The notes beneath the pieces are model-generated. The model had not been told where the DNA came from. It saw only the letters and a program-made list of their open reading frames with translations, and ran no database searches. A stretch of DNA of 64,000 bases from Sporomusa silvacetica DSM 10669 (lineage in GTDB: Bacteria; Bacillota; Negativicutes; Sporomusales; Sporomusaceae), in NCBI RefSeq assembly GCF_002257705.1, contig NZ_LSLK01000054.1:1-64000 (forward strand), written 5' to 3'. Shown piece by piece: positions 8,585 to 16,839 of this stretch. Numbering within the stretch: position 1 is the stretch's first letter; each line of letters begins with the position of its first letter. Position numbers and translations under genes: made by a program.

Positions 8585-8649
8585 AATAAAGAAAAGGCAA
8601 TCATAGACTGCTTAAGCAGCCAATGATTGCCTCCGGTGTTCCGGTCAGC
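8585..8649 (-). promoter_or_regulatory. Leader attenuator copy 2 (leftward operon, promoter-proximal)
   Basis: This has the same design as copy 1 on the minus strand: GCTGA, a 4-bp CCGG/CCGG hairpin with loop AACA, then AGGC opening a long terminator stem (GGCAATCAT/ATGATTGCC with an inner CTGCTTAAGCAG palindrome), ending TTTTC. It starts about 20 nt after the predicted transcription start of the promoter at 8675-8703. Two full attenuators in series would give sharper or dual-signal control. Confidence 0.7.
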
Positions 8650-8674
8650 GTCTATATTCTCAAATATTAGACTT

Positions 8675-8703
8675 ATAGTAGCATACAGCTAAAGAGGTGT
8701 CAA
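8675..8703 (-). promoter_or_regulatory. Sigma-A promoter of the leftward nitrogenase-like operon
   Basis: On the minus strand TTGACA (8703-8698) and TACTAT (8680-8675) are separated by 17 bp. Transcription would begin near 8668 and enter attenuator copy 2 almost at once. Confidence 0.75.
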
Positions 8704-8745
8704 CCCCTGGGGAAATTTATTGAGTGCTTATTTTAAAATTAACCC

Positions 8746-8775
8746 TTGACACTTTTTCACTTCTTATCATATAAT
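8746..8775 (+). promoter_or_regulatory. Sigma-A promoter of the rightward methyltransferase/ABC operon
   Basis: TTGACA (8746-8751) and a perfect TATAAT (8770-8775) are separated by 18 bp. Transcription would start near 8782. The element at 8800 is the first structure in the RNA. The two divergent -35 boxes are only about 45 bp apart, so a shared regulator could also act here. Confidence 0.8.
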
Positions 8776-8799
8776 TGCAGTACATCAATTTCATTTTAG

Positions 8800-8857
8800 G
8801 CTGATCAGATACACTGAAGGCCAAAAGAAACGAGCCGTTTCTTTTGGCCTTTTTTTG
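8800..8857 (+). promoter_or_regulatory. Leader attenuator copy 3 (rightward operon)
   Basis: On the plus strand: GCTGA, a small TCAG/CTGA hairpin with loop ATACA, then AGGC opening a terminator stem (AGGCCAAAAGAAACG paired with CGTTTCTTTTGGCCT, 8818-8850), then TTTTTTTG. It has the same order of parts as copies 1 and 2, but in the leader of the opposite operon. The terminator stem sequence is different while the GCTGA, small-hairpin and AGGC parts are kept. This is what a conserved regulatory RNA would show. Confidence 0.75.
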
Positions 8858-8899
8858 TTTTTCCTAAAATAAATTAGTACGTGAAAGGAGTACGGAAAA

Positions 8900-8935
8900 A
8901 TGAAAATAGCAAAGGTGGTGGCGTCAAATGGCTAG
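8900..8935 (+). CDS. Eleven-codon leader ORF overlapping the first methyltransferase start
   Basis: The ORF MKIAKVVASNG has its own ribosome binding site (AAAGGAG, 9 nt upstream of ATG 8900). It ends with TAG at 8935, eight bases inside the next gene, whose ATG is at 8928. The ribosome binding site of that gene (AAAGGTGG) lies within the ORF. The arrangement predicts translational coupling. Whether the peptide matters in itself is unknown. Confidence 0.5.
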   Translation: MKIAKVVASNG

Positions 8936-10010
8936 AGACCAAATGACACCGATTGAACGATTAACAGCTTACAATCAAGGAAACCCCATTGATCGTCTGC
9001 CATGTGTCCCCATTGTGGGCAACACAGCGGCGCGGGTTATTGGCGTCAAAGTCAGTGAGCTGCCGACAAGTGGAAAATTACTGGCGCAAGCACAGATTGC
9101 CGCTTACCGGCAGTTTGGCTATGATATCATCCGCATATTTACCGACCTCTACGGGCAGGCCGAAGCCATGGGATCAGTGGTTTACTATCCTGAGGATGAG
9201 ACAGCCTATCTGGACAAACCGGCCATTACTGATATAAGCCAAATTGACCGTCTGAAACCGGCTGATCCCTATAAAGATGGTCATCTGCCTATTCAGCTGG
9301 AAGCCATGAAAATCGCAGTCGATGAGGTAGGCAAAGAAGTCAGCGTGACCGGAGCGCTTACCGGACCCTTTACCAATGCTTCGTTTCTGATTGGAGCTGA
9401 AAATTTGGCCCGCCTTGTTGGCAAAAATCCGGATGCGGTCCATCGGCTATGCCGCCTGTCACTAGAAACCTGCCTTAACTACGCCAAAGCAATTATTGAT
9501 ATTGGCTGCACTCCCAGTCTGACTGATCCCATGTCTTCTTCAACCATTATCAGCCCCCAGAAATTTAAGGAGTTTTCCTTCCCCTATCTAAAAGAGCTTA
9601 TTGACTATATTCACTCCCGTGGCAAAGGAGTAACGCTGCACATCTGCGGCAAAACCGCCAAGGTATGGGAGCAAATGGCCGACGCCGGTGCTGATTGTAT
9701 TAGTATTGATAATGCCGCCAGTCTCACCGAAGCCAAAGAGAAAGTGGGAAGCAGGCTGCGATTAATGGGAAATGTTAAGCCCTCCGAAATCATGCTGCAA
9801 GGCACCGTGGCTGATATCCGGCTGGCTGTGCTTAGCGGTGTTCGCGAAGCCTATAACAATCCTAAAGGCTATATTGTAGCTTCCGGCTGCAGTCTGCCTA
9901 CGGAAACACCCTTCGTCAATATTGATGCCATGCTTGACGCCGTCCGCGAAATTGGTTATCCCATCACCGGGGAGAAATTGAATCTTTTGGAACAGAGGTG
10001 GTCTAAGTGA
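8928..10010 (+). CDS. URO-D family methyltransferase, MtaA-like
   Basis: This 360-residue member of the MtaA/CmuA branch opens with MTPIERLTAYNQGNPIDRLP, the usual start of the group. The zinc ligands are LHICGK and ASGCSLP. It is the first main gene of the rightward operon and overlaps the next gene by 4 bp (GTGA). It is closest in style to the proteins at 59558 and 61431. In methanol and methylamine systems the equivalent enzyme passes a methyl group from a corrinoid protein to a thiol. No corrinoid protein gene is in this operon, so it probably uses the one in the divergent operon. Confidence 0.88.
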   Translation: MARDQMTPIERLTAYNQGNPIDRLPCVPIVGNTAARVIGVKVSELPTSGKLLAQAQIAAYRQFGYDIIRIFTDLYGQAEAMGSVVYYPEDETAYLDKPAITDISQIDRLKPADPYKDGHLPIQLEAMKIAVDEVGKEVSVTGALTGPFTNASFLIGAENLARLVGKNPDAVHRLCRLSLETCLNYAKAIIDIGCTPSLTDPMSSSTIISPQKFKEFSFPYLKELIDYIHSRGKGVTLHICGKTAKVWEQMADAGADCISIDNAASLTEAKEKVGSRLRLMGNVKPSEIMLQGTVADIRLAVLSGVREAYNNPKGYIVASGCSLPTETPFVNIDAMLDAVREIGYPITGEKLNLLEQRWSK

Positions 10011-11047
10011 CAGTGGTAAACGAAAAAGACCGCTTACTAGGAGTATTAAATAAACAACAACCAGACCGCCCCCCGGTCATCTGCCCTGGCGGCATGATGA
10101 ATGCCGCCATTGTCGACGTCATGAAAAAGAGCGGGCAAACCCTGCCGGCCGGTCACTCTGATGCCGCTTTAATGGCCGACCTGGCTTATGCTGTACACAC
10201 CCTCACTGGGTTTGAAAACTTTGGTCTTCCCTTTTGCATGACCGTAGAAGCCGAAGTCCTGGGAAGCGAGATTGATTTAGGCACCTTGGAATGTGAACCC
10301 AAAATAAGCCGTGAGGTATTTGCCGCTGCCGCCAAGGTGGAATACAAAGATATCCCCACCATGCTAAATTCCGGCCGGATACCGGTAGTCTGCCAGGCTG
10401 TTTCGCTTTTAGCCACTAAATACCCTGACATTCCTGTTATTGGCAGTCTGACTGGCCCGGTGAGTACAGCTGCCTCTATTGTTGATCCGATACAATTCTT
10501 AAAGGATTTACGCAAAGATCCGGCAAATGCTCATCGTGTGTTCGACTATGTAACTGAACTGCTCATCGGCTTTGCCGATAAACTGATTGAGCATGGTGCT
10601 ACAGTCATCGAAATTGGTGATCCAACAGCAACCGGGGAAATCCTTGGTCCCAAGATGTTCGCCGAATATGCCGTACCTTATATTAACAAGCTCATTACAG
10701 CTGTCCACGAACAAGGAGTTCCGGTTATCGTTCATATTTGCGGCAATTTAAATAGTGTAAAACCGCTAATTTCCAACCTTGAAGCCAACGCCGTCAGTAC
10801 AGACGCCATAGTCAACTTAAAGCTGCTAAAAGACGAGTTTCCCCAGCTTACTACTATGGGAAATGTCAGTACCTATCTCTTAGAGCTAGGGCCTGCTGAA
10901 AAAGTGGCCGTACAAACCAAAAATCTACTGGCTCAAGGCATTAATATTATTGCCCCGGCCTGCGGATTAAGTACTTCCAGCCCCTTAGCCAATATCCAAT
11001 CCATGACCCATACGGTCAAGACCAATTTTACGAAAGAAGGGGTGTAA
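10007..11047 (+). CDS. URO-D family methyltransferase, second type
   Basis: This 346-residue protein starts at a GTG at 10007, overlapping the previous stop. It is a clear paralogue of 58527-59543. Both share PPVIC.GGMM.AA near the N-terminus, FEN.GVPFCMTVEAEV, a VHICG zinc motif and a C-terminal APACG instead of the SGC of the MtaA-like copies. In both modules this type lies beside an ASKHA activator and an MtaA-like protein. That fixed grouping suggests the two URO-D types work as a pair, one methylating and one demethylating the corrinoid. Confidence 0.85.
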   Translation: MTVVNEKDRLLGVLNKQQPDRPPVICPGGMMNAAIVDVMKKSGQTLPAGHSDAALMADLAYAVHTLTGFENFGLPFCMTVEAEVLGSEIDLGTLECEPKISREVFAAAAKVEYKDIPTMLNSGRIPVVCQAVSLLATKYPDIPVIGSLTGPVSTAASIVDPIQFLKDLRKDPANAHRVFDYVTELLIGFADKLIEHGATVIEIGDPTATGEILGPKMFAEYAVPYINKLITAVHEQGVPVIVHICGNLNSVKPLISNLEANAVSTDAIVNLKLLKDEFPQLTTMGNVSTYLLELGPAEKVAVQTKNLLAQGINIIAPACGLSTSSPLANIQSMTHTVKTNFTKEGV

Positions 11048-11052
11048 GCTTT

Positions 11053-12768
11053 GTGACCATACTACGCTTTTGGCAGGATAACAGCCAACCGGCAGCCACT
11101 GCCGTTTCCTTTGAAGCACAGGACAACATTACCGTTCTAGCTGCCGCCAGAGCTGCCGGTGTTTTGGTTGAATCCCCTTGCAACGGTGCCGGTACCTGCG
11201 GCAAATGCAAGGTTCGAATCCCGGCATATCCCCCTGAAGCACTCCTGGTTCTGCCCGGTTGCCACCACACGTTGACACCGGAAGAAATCCGTCAAGGCAT
11301 CTTTCTCGGTTGCACCACTGAAATTCAAGGGCAAGCCTTGGCTACTGATGTGATCGATATCTTCGTCCTCGAACGTCAGGATAAAAGCAATGTACAAATT
11401 TTGAGTCAGGGACAGCAGCTGGCTGTAACCCTTGCTCCCAACATAACTAAACAGTATTTACCCGACAATAGCCAAACTTTAGTACTAGCAGGCAAATCGG
11501 TACTGGGAACAGAACCAGGAAATACTGCGGCTATTGCCTACGGCCTGGTTGTTGATATTGGTACAACTACTTTGGTAACGGCATTATTTGACCTTACTAC
11601 CGGTCAGGAACTAGCTGCCGTATCAGCGCTCAATCCGCAAAGCCTGCATGCCCAAGACGTTTTATCCCGTATCAAGCTGGGAAATTCTCCTGAAGGCCTG
11701 GCAACTCTCTACACTGAGATTATTGGCGCTATCAATAACATGATTAGCGAATTAGCTCAAACCACAGGTATCCAGCCACAAAGCATTTATGAGATCGTGT
11801 TCAGCGGCAATACCTGTATGCTGCATCTGGCGATGAATACTAATCCTGTTTCGCTGGGGAAATACCCCTACACGCCCGTTCTTTGGGGTAACAGTTATCA
11901 TGGAGCAACAGCTATCGGCCTTACTGCCGCTCCCTTTGCCCAAATCTATCTGCCGCCAGTTATGTCAGCCTATGTAGGAGCAGATATCACTGCCGGAATT
12001 TTGGCTGCCGACTTAGCCAATCTTGAAGGCACTACACTGTTTGTCGATATTGGTACCAATGGTGAAATGGCCTTGGCGGTTAACGGTCGCCTTTCAGTAA
12101 CCTCAACAGCTGCCGGTCCGGCCTTCGAAGGCATGAATATCGCCTGCGGCATGAGAGCTGCCCCTGGGGCCATCGAAAAATTCAAAGTAGAACACAGCGG
12201 GGATGTGGACGTACAAACCATTTCCGACACTCCAGCTGTCGGTATCTGCGGCAGCGGCCTGCTTGACATTGTTGGTGAGCTTGTCAGAACCAAACTAATC
12301 AATAAGACCGGAAAACTTGCTGGAACAGAAACTACTCAGCCACACCCTTTGCAACGGCGGTTGAAAAAAGAAAACGGCAAAACCGTATTTGCCATCCAGC
12401 AAACCGTCTATTTATCGCAAAAGGATATTCGCCAGGTACAGCTGGCCAAAGGAGCCATCCGGGCAGGCATTGAATGTCTGCTTGATGCCAACGGACTAAG
12501 TACTACCGAAGTTGACCGCGTATTTATCGCTGGTTCTTTTGGATTTCACCTTAATGCCGATAGTTTAATCAACATCGGTATGCTGCCTGAGGCCTTTAGA
12601 GGAAAAATCGATTTTCTCGGTAACACCGCCAAAACAGGCGGTCAGGCCCTGCTATTAAATCAAGATTCCCGCCAAACAATCGCTAACCTGGTGAAACAGG
12701 TGGAAGTGTTAGAGTTAGCCACCTATAGCGACTTTGATAAAACTTTTGTTAACTGCTTGAATTTCTAA
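11053..12768 (+). CDS. ASKHA-type corrinoid activation protein with N-terminal 2Fe-2S domain
   Basis: This is a 571-residue protein. An N-terminal plant-type ferredoxin domain carries CNGAGTCGKC and a later LGCTTE cysteine. It is followed by a DUF4445/ASKHA ATPase domain with phosphate loops VVDIGTTTLVTALF and FVDIGTNGEMAL and a closing FIAGSFGFHLN. Such proteins use ATP to drive reduction of inactive Co(II) corrinoid back to Co(I). RamA has a C-terminal 4Fe-4S domain instead; this one is of the AcsV/CfeV-like design. The start is a GTG at 11053 behind AAGGGGTG. Its paralogue is at 56729. Confidence 0.9.
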   Translation: MTILRFWQDNSQPAATAVSFEAQDNITVLAAARAAGVLVESPCNGAGTCGKCKVRIPAYPPEALLVLPGCHHTLTPEEIRQGIFLGCTTEIQGQALATDVIDIFVLERQDKSNVQILSQGQQLAVTLAPNITKQYLPDNSQTLVLAGKSVLGTEPGNTAAIAYGLVVDIGTTTLVTALFDLTTGQELAAVSALNPQSLHAQDVLSRIKLGNSPEGLATLYTEIIGAINNMISELAQTTGIQPQSIYEIVFSGNTCMLHLAMNTNPVSLGKYPYTPVLWGNSYHGATAIGLTAAPFAQIYLPPVMSAYVGADITAGILAADLANLEGTTLFVDIGTNGEMALAVNGRLSVTSTAAGPAFEGMNIACGMRAAPGAIEKFKVEHSGDVDVQTISDTPAVGICGSGLLDIVGELVRTKLINKTGKLAGTETTQPHPLQRRLKKENGKTVFAIQQTVYLSQKDIRQVQLAKGAIRAGIECLLDANGLSTTEVDRVFIAGSFGFHLNADSLINIGMLPEAFRGKIDFLGNTAKTGGQALLLNQDSRQTIANLVKQVEVLELATYSDFDKTFVNCLNF

Positions 12769-12780
12769 GGAGGTATTTTC

Positions 12781-13458
12781 ATGAGTGATCAACAAGCTTC
12801 TGAGCGCCTTAGCTGCGCCGACTGCCATCAATTAAATTGCTATCGCCGTGACAAACGGTTCCCTGACTTTTGTCTGACTGTAACCTCACGCGGCGATGCC
12901 GACATTGACGCCGAAATTGCAAAAGTCAAGACTATCTACACCGAAGAAGGCCCTGACCGCCAGATGGCACTGGCAGCGGCTGAAATCGAAGGCTTGTACT
13001 ACGGCAAGCTCACACGCGTAGAAGAAATCATTGCATTTGCTAAACGAATTGGCGCCAAAAAAATTGGCATCGCCACCTGCATTGGCCTTATTGAAGAAAC
13101 GCGGGTATTTTCAAAGATCCTTGCCGCCAAAGGTCTTGAAAGCTACAGCGTCATCTGCAAAGTAGGCTCAATTGACAAAACCGAAATTGGCGTACTACCC
13201 GAATATAAAGTGCAACAAGGCTGCCACGAATCCCTCTGCAACCCTATTCTGCAGGCCCGCCTCTTGAATCAGGCCGCAACTGACCTCAATGTTATCGTTG
13301 GACTATGCGTTGGTCATGATTCCTTATTTATCAAACATTCTGACGCCCCAGTCACCACGCTCATAACCAAAGACCGGGTGTTAGGACACAATCCGGCAGC
13401 AGCGCTCTATACAAGTGGTTTCTATTATAAACGCCTCTTACAAGAAGAAAAGGAGTGA
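12781..13458 (+). CDS. DUF1847 domain protein, Cys-rich N-terminus
   Basis: This 225-residue protein has an N-terminal CADCHQLNCYRRD...FC cluster typical of DUF1847 and probably metal-binding. A Rossmann-like body follows (KKIGIATCIGLIEE, GLCVGHDSLF, HNPAAALY). The family is found next to corrinoid methyltransferases in acetogens and methanogens, with no proven activity. It has a strong AAGGAGG site and sits 12 bp after the activator gene. A redox or metal-chaperone role is possible but is inference. Confidence 0.8.
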   Translation: MSDQQASERLSCADCHQLNCYRRDKRFPDFCLTVTSRGDADIDAEIAKVKTIYTEEGPDRQMALAAAEIEGLYYGKLTRVEEIIAFAKRIGAKKIGIATCIGLIEETRVFSKILAAKGLESYSVICKVGSIDKTEIGVLPEYKVQQGCHESLCNPILQARLLNQAATDLNVIVGLCVGHDSLFIKHSDAPVTTLITKDRVLGHNPAAALYTSGFYYKRLLQEEKE

Positions 13459-13464
13459 TACTTA

Positions 13465-14553
13465 GTGCGCAAGCCTCATCTACTTATCGCCAGCCTCGCC
13501 ATTGCTCTTGTTTTTAGCCTACTACTTGCCGGCTGCAGTCAACAAAAGGCTGAGCAGTCAGCAACACCCTCGGCCGCACAAGCAACCACCCCCACTGATA
13601 AAATCAAATTTAAAATTGGTTATTTACCTGCTGTTGGCGATATCTTATCGTTTGTTGCCAAAGAGAAAGGGTTCTTCGAGCAAGAGGGCCTTGATGTTGA
13701 GCTATTTCAGTTTACTAACTCCGGTGAAGGTCTCAATGCAATCAAAGCCGGTAAACTGGACGCCGGCGCCTTTGGCACCTCAGCTCCCCAAGTCTTTATC
13801 GCAAAAGGAACTCCCTTTGTCGATATCGGCGGTATGCAAAGTGAAGGCCATGCCGTTGTAACCAAACCGGAAAATGCCCCGCAGTATTCCAATCTGCAGG
13901 GTTTTGTCGGTAAAAAGGTTGCTACTGTTCGTCTGGCAACCGGCGATGCGGTGTGGAGAGCGGCCATGTCCAAGGCAGGCATTGACTGGAAAACACAAGT
14001 CACCATCCAAGAGCTTGACTCTCCTGCCGCTGTACTTGAGGCTGTAAAAAAAGGAGCAGCCGATGTCGGACTTGTATGGGTTCCCTTTTCTGAGATGGCC
14101 GAACAACAGGGATTACAAATCGTCTCTTGGTCCTCCGAGTACATGCCGGGACATGTATGCTGCCGGGTAGTCGCACTCGAAGATAAAATCAAAGATAACA
14201 AAGAAGCCTATATCCGCTTATCCCGCGCCAGCATACGTGCCTATGACTTCTATATCAATAATCAGGAAGAAACCCTTGATATCGCCAGTAAATATGTCAA
14301 GCTAGACCGGGAATTACTCAGAAAAGCCACCTATAGCGGTCACATCCACAGCATCCCTGATCCTGACAAAAAAGGGTTTATCGCCTTTTGGGAAGCGATG
14401 AAGGCCGCCGGTTATATTCAAAGTGACATTGATATTTCCCAGCATGTAAACACGGAAATTTACAAAACAGCGCTTGACCAATTAAGCCAGCGTGAACCGC
14501 AGAATAGTACCTATCAAAAGCTGGCTAAAGACTTTGTAATAAACAATCAGTAA
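13465..14553 (+). CDS. ABC importer solute-binding lipoprotein, SsuA/NMT1-like
   Basis: This 362-residue protein has a lipoprotein signal (hydrophobic stretch, then LLLAGCSQQ with lipidated Cys24). It is followed by an NMT1/SsuA-type periplasmic-binding fold (IGYLPAVGDILSFVAKEKG, FFEQEGLDVELFQF, KAGKLDAGAFG). The family binds sulfonates, taurine, nitrate, pyrimidine precursors and similar small organics. The start is a GTG at 13465 behind AAAAGGAG. Co-transcription with methyltransferases and a corrinoid activator suggests that it brings in the methylated substrate. The substrate itself cannot be read from sequence. Confidence 0.88.
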   Translation: MRKPHLLIASLAIALVFSLLLAGCSQQKAEQSATPSAAQATTPTDKIKFKIGYLPAVGDILSFVAKEKGFFEQEGLDVELFQFTNSGEGLNAIKAGKLDAGAFGTSAPQVFIAKGTPFVDIGGMQSEGHAVVTKPENAPQYSNLQGFVGKKVATVRLATGDAVWRAAMSKAGIDWKTQVTIQELDSPAAVLEAVKKGAADVGLVWVPFSEMAEQQGLQIVSWSSEYMPGHVCCRVVALEDKIKDNKEAYIRLSRASIRAYDFYINNQEETLDIASKYVKLDRELLRKATYSGHIHSIPDPDKKGFIAFWEAMKAAGYIQSDIDISQHVNTEIYKTALDQLSQREPQNSTYQKLAKDFVINNQ

Positions 14554-14572
14554 TTGAAAAGGAGGATGGCTT

Positions 14573-15376
14573 GTGGCCTTACTGAATCTCGAATCTGTCG
14601 CCCTTACTTATCCGGGCGACGAGCGTCCGGCCGTAGAAAACCTTTCACTAAGCATTAACCAGGGCGAACTCTTAGCAGTAGTCGGTCCTAGTGGCTGCGG
14701 CAAAAGCTCAACCATCGGCCTGCTGGCCGGCCTGACGCCAGCCACAAGCGGCCTGCTTACATTAAATGATAGCCCGATTCTTGCCCCCGGCCCGGACAGA
14801 GCCGTAGTCTTTCAAGACTACTCTCTGTTCCCCTGGATGACAGCCCTTGATAACATCATCTTTGCCCTCGATGAATCAGGCCGGGCGACAGGTAAAACTG
14901 CCAGCGAACAAGCAAAAAAGTTGCTGGATATGGTCGGTCTCAGCAGTTACAGCCATAAATATCCGAGTGAACTGTCTGGCGGCATGCGCCAGCGGGTAGC
15001 CATCGCCAGAGCCTTTGCCCTTGATGCCCCGGTCTACCTTATGGATGAACCCTTTGGCGCAGTAGACGCCAAAAACCGAGTAAGCTTACAGGATCTGCTG
15101 CTCAAGCTTTGGGCCGGCGATGGTAACAAAAAAACTGTGTTTCTGGTCACACATGACATTGACGAAGCCCTGTATCTTGCCGACCGCATTGCGGTGTTTA
15201 CTCCCGGTCCGGGCCGGGTATTAAAAATCATTGACGTTCCTTTCCCCCGGCCCCGGCGGCGTTTTTTCCTGGTGCAAGATCCCCGTTATATTGAACTGCG
15301 TAATGAAATCCTATCCTTGCTGCAAAAAGAAATTCTGGCAGAACTCCAACAAGTGGAAGGAGGCGCCGGCATATGA
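14573..15376 (+). CDS. ABC importer ATPase, SsuB/TauB-like
   Basis: This 267-residue nucleotide-binding subunit has Walker A GPSGCGKSS, signature LSGGMRQR, Walker B VYLMDEP and switch His in LVTHDIDEA. The start is a GTG at 14573 behind AAAAGGAGG. Its last four bases overlap the permease start. It energises the importer formed with its two neighbours. Confidence 0.92.
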   Translation: MALLNLESVALTYPGDERPAVENLSLSINQGELLAVVGPSGCGKSSTIGLLAGLTPATSGLLTLNDSPILAPGPDRAVVFQDYSLFPWMTALDNIIFALDESGRATGKTASEQAKKLLDMVGLSSYSHKYPSELSGGMRQRVAIARAFALDAPVYLMDEPFGAVDAKNRVSLQDLLLKLWAGDGNKKTVFLVTHDIDEALYLADRIAVFTPGPGRVLKIIDVPFPRPRRRFFLVQDPRYIELRNEILSLLQKEILAELQQVEGGAGI

Positions 15377-16116
15377 GTCAAACCAGCCGCGACCGCCTGC
15401 TATTAGGCGTTGCCGCCCTGCTGCTGTGGCAGCTAAGTACTGCCTGGTTAAAACTACTCGATCCTCAGCTATTCCCTGAGCCGTTGCAAGTTCTCCGCCT
15501 GCTTGTCGAAGACCGCCAGGTATTTTTAAAAAGTCTGCTCAGTTCCTTTACTCTGTTATTCTGGGGTTGCACCCTGGCAGCGCTGCTCTCCATCCCCCTG
15601 GGGCTCATTGTTGGCTGGAACCGGCGGCTGCGACTGGCTATCGAACCGGCTACCAATGTCCTGGGACCCATCCCGCCCATTGTCTATATTCCCTATGCCA
15701 TTGCCATCTTACCGACTTTTACGCAATCCTCCATCTTTATCATCTTTATTGGCGCTTTTTGGCCATTATTCATGAATACGATAGCCGGCGTAGAAGCTCT
15801 GGAAAAAGGTATTGTTGATTCTGCCAAAACCATCGGTGTCAGCAAGAAATCCATGCTTACTAAGATTCTCTTGCCAGGAGCTATGCCTCATATCGTCAGC
15901 GGCGGTGCTATCAGTATGGTGTTGGCATTTATCCTATTAACAGCAGCCGAGATGATTGGCGCCACCAGCGGCCTGGGCTGGTATGTAAAATACTTCTCTG
16001 ACTTTGCTGATTATCCAAGAGTCGTTGCCGGGATTATTGTTATTGGTGTAGTCGTATTGGTACTTATGACCTTATTCCAACGTTTAACCGGCTACTTATT
16101 GCGCTGGCGGAAGTAA
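15373..16116 (+). CDS. ABC importer permease, SsuC/TauC-like
   Basis: This 247-residue inner-membrane permease has about six hydrophobic segments and the EAA-type cytoplasmic loop (DSAKTIGVSKKSMLTKILLP) that docks the ATPase. It ends the rightward operon; a terminator follows at once. A 103-bp stretch of its 3' part (15938-16040) is repeated without a mismatch at 48674-48776, inside a chimeric pseudogene 33 kb away. Confidence 0.92.
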   Translation: MSQTSRDRLLLGVAALLLWQLSTAWLKLLDPQLFPEPLQVLRLLVEDRQVFLKSLLSSFTLLFWGCTLAALLSIPLGLIVGWNRRLRLAIEPATNVLGPIPPIVYIPYAIAILPTFTQSSIFIIFIGAFWPLFMNTIAGVEALEKGIVDSAKTIGVSKKSMLTKILLPGAMPHIVSGGAISMVLAFILLTAAEMIGATSGLGWYVKYFSDFADYPRVVAGIIVIGVVVLVLMTLFQRLTGYLLRWRK

Positions 16117-16120
16117 TCGA

Positions 16121-16158
16121 AAAGGGGGCTGTCACGAATGCGACAGTCCCCTTTTTCT
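16121..16158 (+). terminator. Intrinsic terminator of the rightward operon
   Basis: GGGGGCTGTC and GACAGTCCCC form a near-perfect stem with a short loop (16124-16151), followed by TTTTTCTTC. It begins about 5 bp after the permease stop. Confidence 0.9.
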
Positions 16159-16447
16159 TCGTTTAACACAAGATTAAGCGTCAACGTTTTGTGCCTGTTT
16201 TTCATCCAGTTAATCCCGTTTTACACCCTTTTCTCATTAGCATTGCTTAATCCATTTGGATGTTTCATCTGCGTGGTTTGTCTATAAGTTCTTCAATTGT
16301 GCATGGCATATCAGGATCGTAATAAGCAAAACCGACACTTAGCGATAACAGATAAAGAGCGAGCCAACGCATATCTTTTTTATTTTATAATACTCACTAA
16401 ACTTACAGATTAGTAAGACCAAAACTGATTTTGAAGTCATATCCTTC
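16159..16447. other. Intergenic stretch between importer operon and RiPP cluster
   Basis: No convincing gene is seen here. On the minus strand two overlapping tiny ORFs could follow the small zinc-ribbon gene: 33 codons from ATG 16440 (AGGAAGG just before it) and 35 codons from ATG 16372. Neither has recognisable features. The stretch is A/T-rich and probably carries the 3' end of the RiPP transcript. Confidence 0.4.
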
Positions 16448-16651
16448 CTACCTTTTTTTTACTTCTGAAGGTTGTTTCCAGTCTCTTGCTCCGCATAAAC
16501 ATTGACATTGAGGTCGACTCACTGCTTGACAATAAAAAACTTTTGCCTCACACGCTGTGCACATCCACACTTTTGAAGCTTTGAACAGTGGCCTGTTAAA
16601 AATACGCGCTATTCCCACCAATTCTCTTTGTGGCAAAAAATTATTCAACAA
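16448..16651 (-). CDS. Small zinc-ribbon-like protein
   Basis: This 67-residue protein starts at a TTG at 16651 behind GAGG. It contains MCTACEAKVFYC followed by CQCLCGARDW, which looks like a two-knuckle zinc ribbon. The family is not recognised. It lies downstream of the kinase gene at the end of the RiPP cluster, in the same orientation with a gap of about 190 bp. It may be cotranscribed or unrelated. Confidence 0.45.
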   Translation of the reverse strand: MLNNFLPQRELVGIARIFNRPLFKASKVWMCTACEAKVFYCQAVSRPQCQCLCGARDWKQPSEVKKR

Positions 16652-16839
16652 TTTTTTTCCTCTTTTCTAAAGGTTTACTTACTCTATTTGCTAAATGTCT
16701 CGTATTGAGCCAATTATCAGATTGATTGGCGGTTTACTCTATTGTTTTTTAGCAGCGCTTTCCTCCTTCATGGTATATTTTGAAATACTGACGGACTCCC
16801 CGGCTTTCCTACGAATAGGAGCAGGCCATTCCGGGCTTA

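Noticed and set aside
8490..8857. Identification of the leader elements as Moco, c-di-GMP, cobalamin, glycine or ANTAR-type motifs
   Set aside because: Isolated words (GCCTCCGGT on the other strand, tandem arrangement) recall these classes, but the conserved cores are missing and the hairpin loops are not the ANTAR A1/G4 hexaloops in all copies.
16265..16440. Two overlapping tiny minus-strand ORFs (33 and 35 codons)
   Set aside because: They have no recognisable features, one has a weak ribosome binding site, and they overlap each other, so at most one could be real. Mentioned only as part of the intergenic description.
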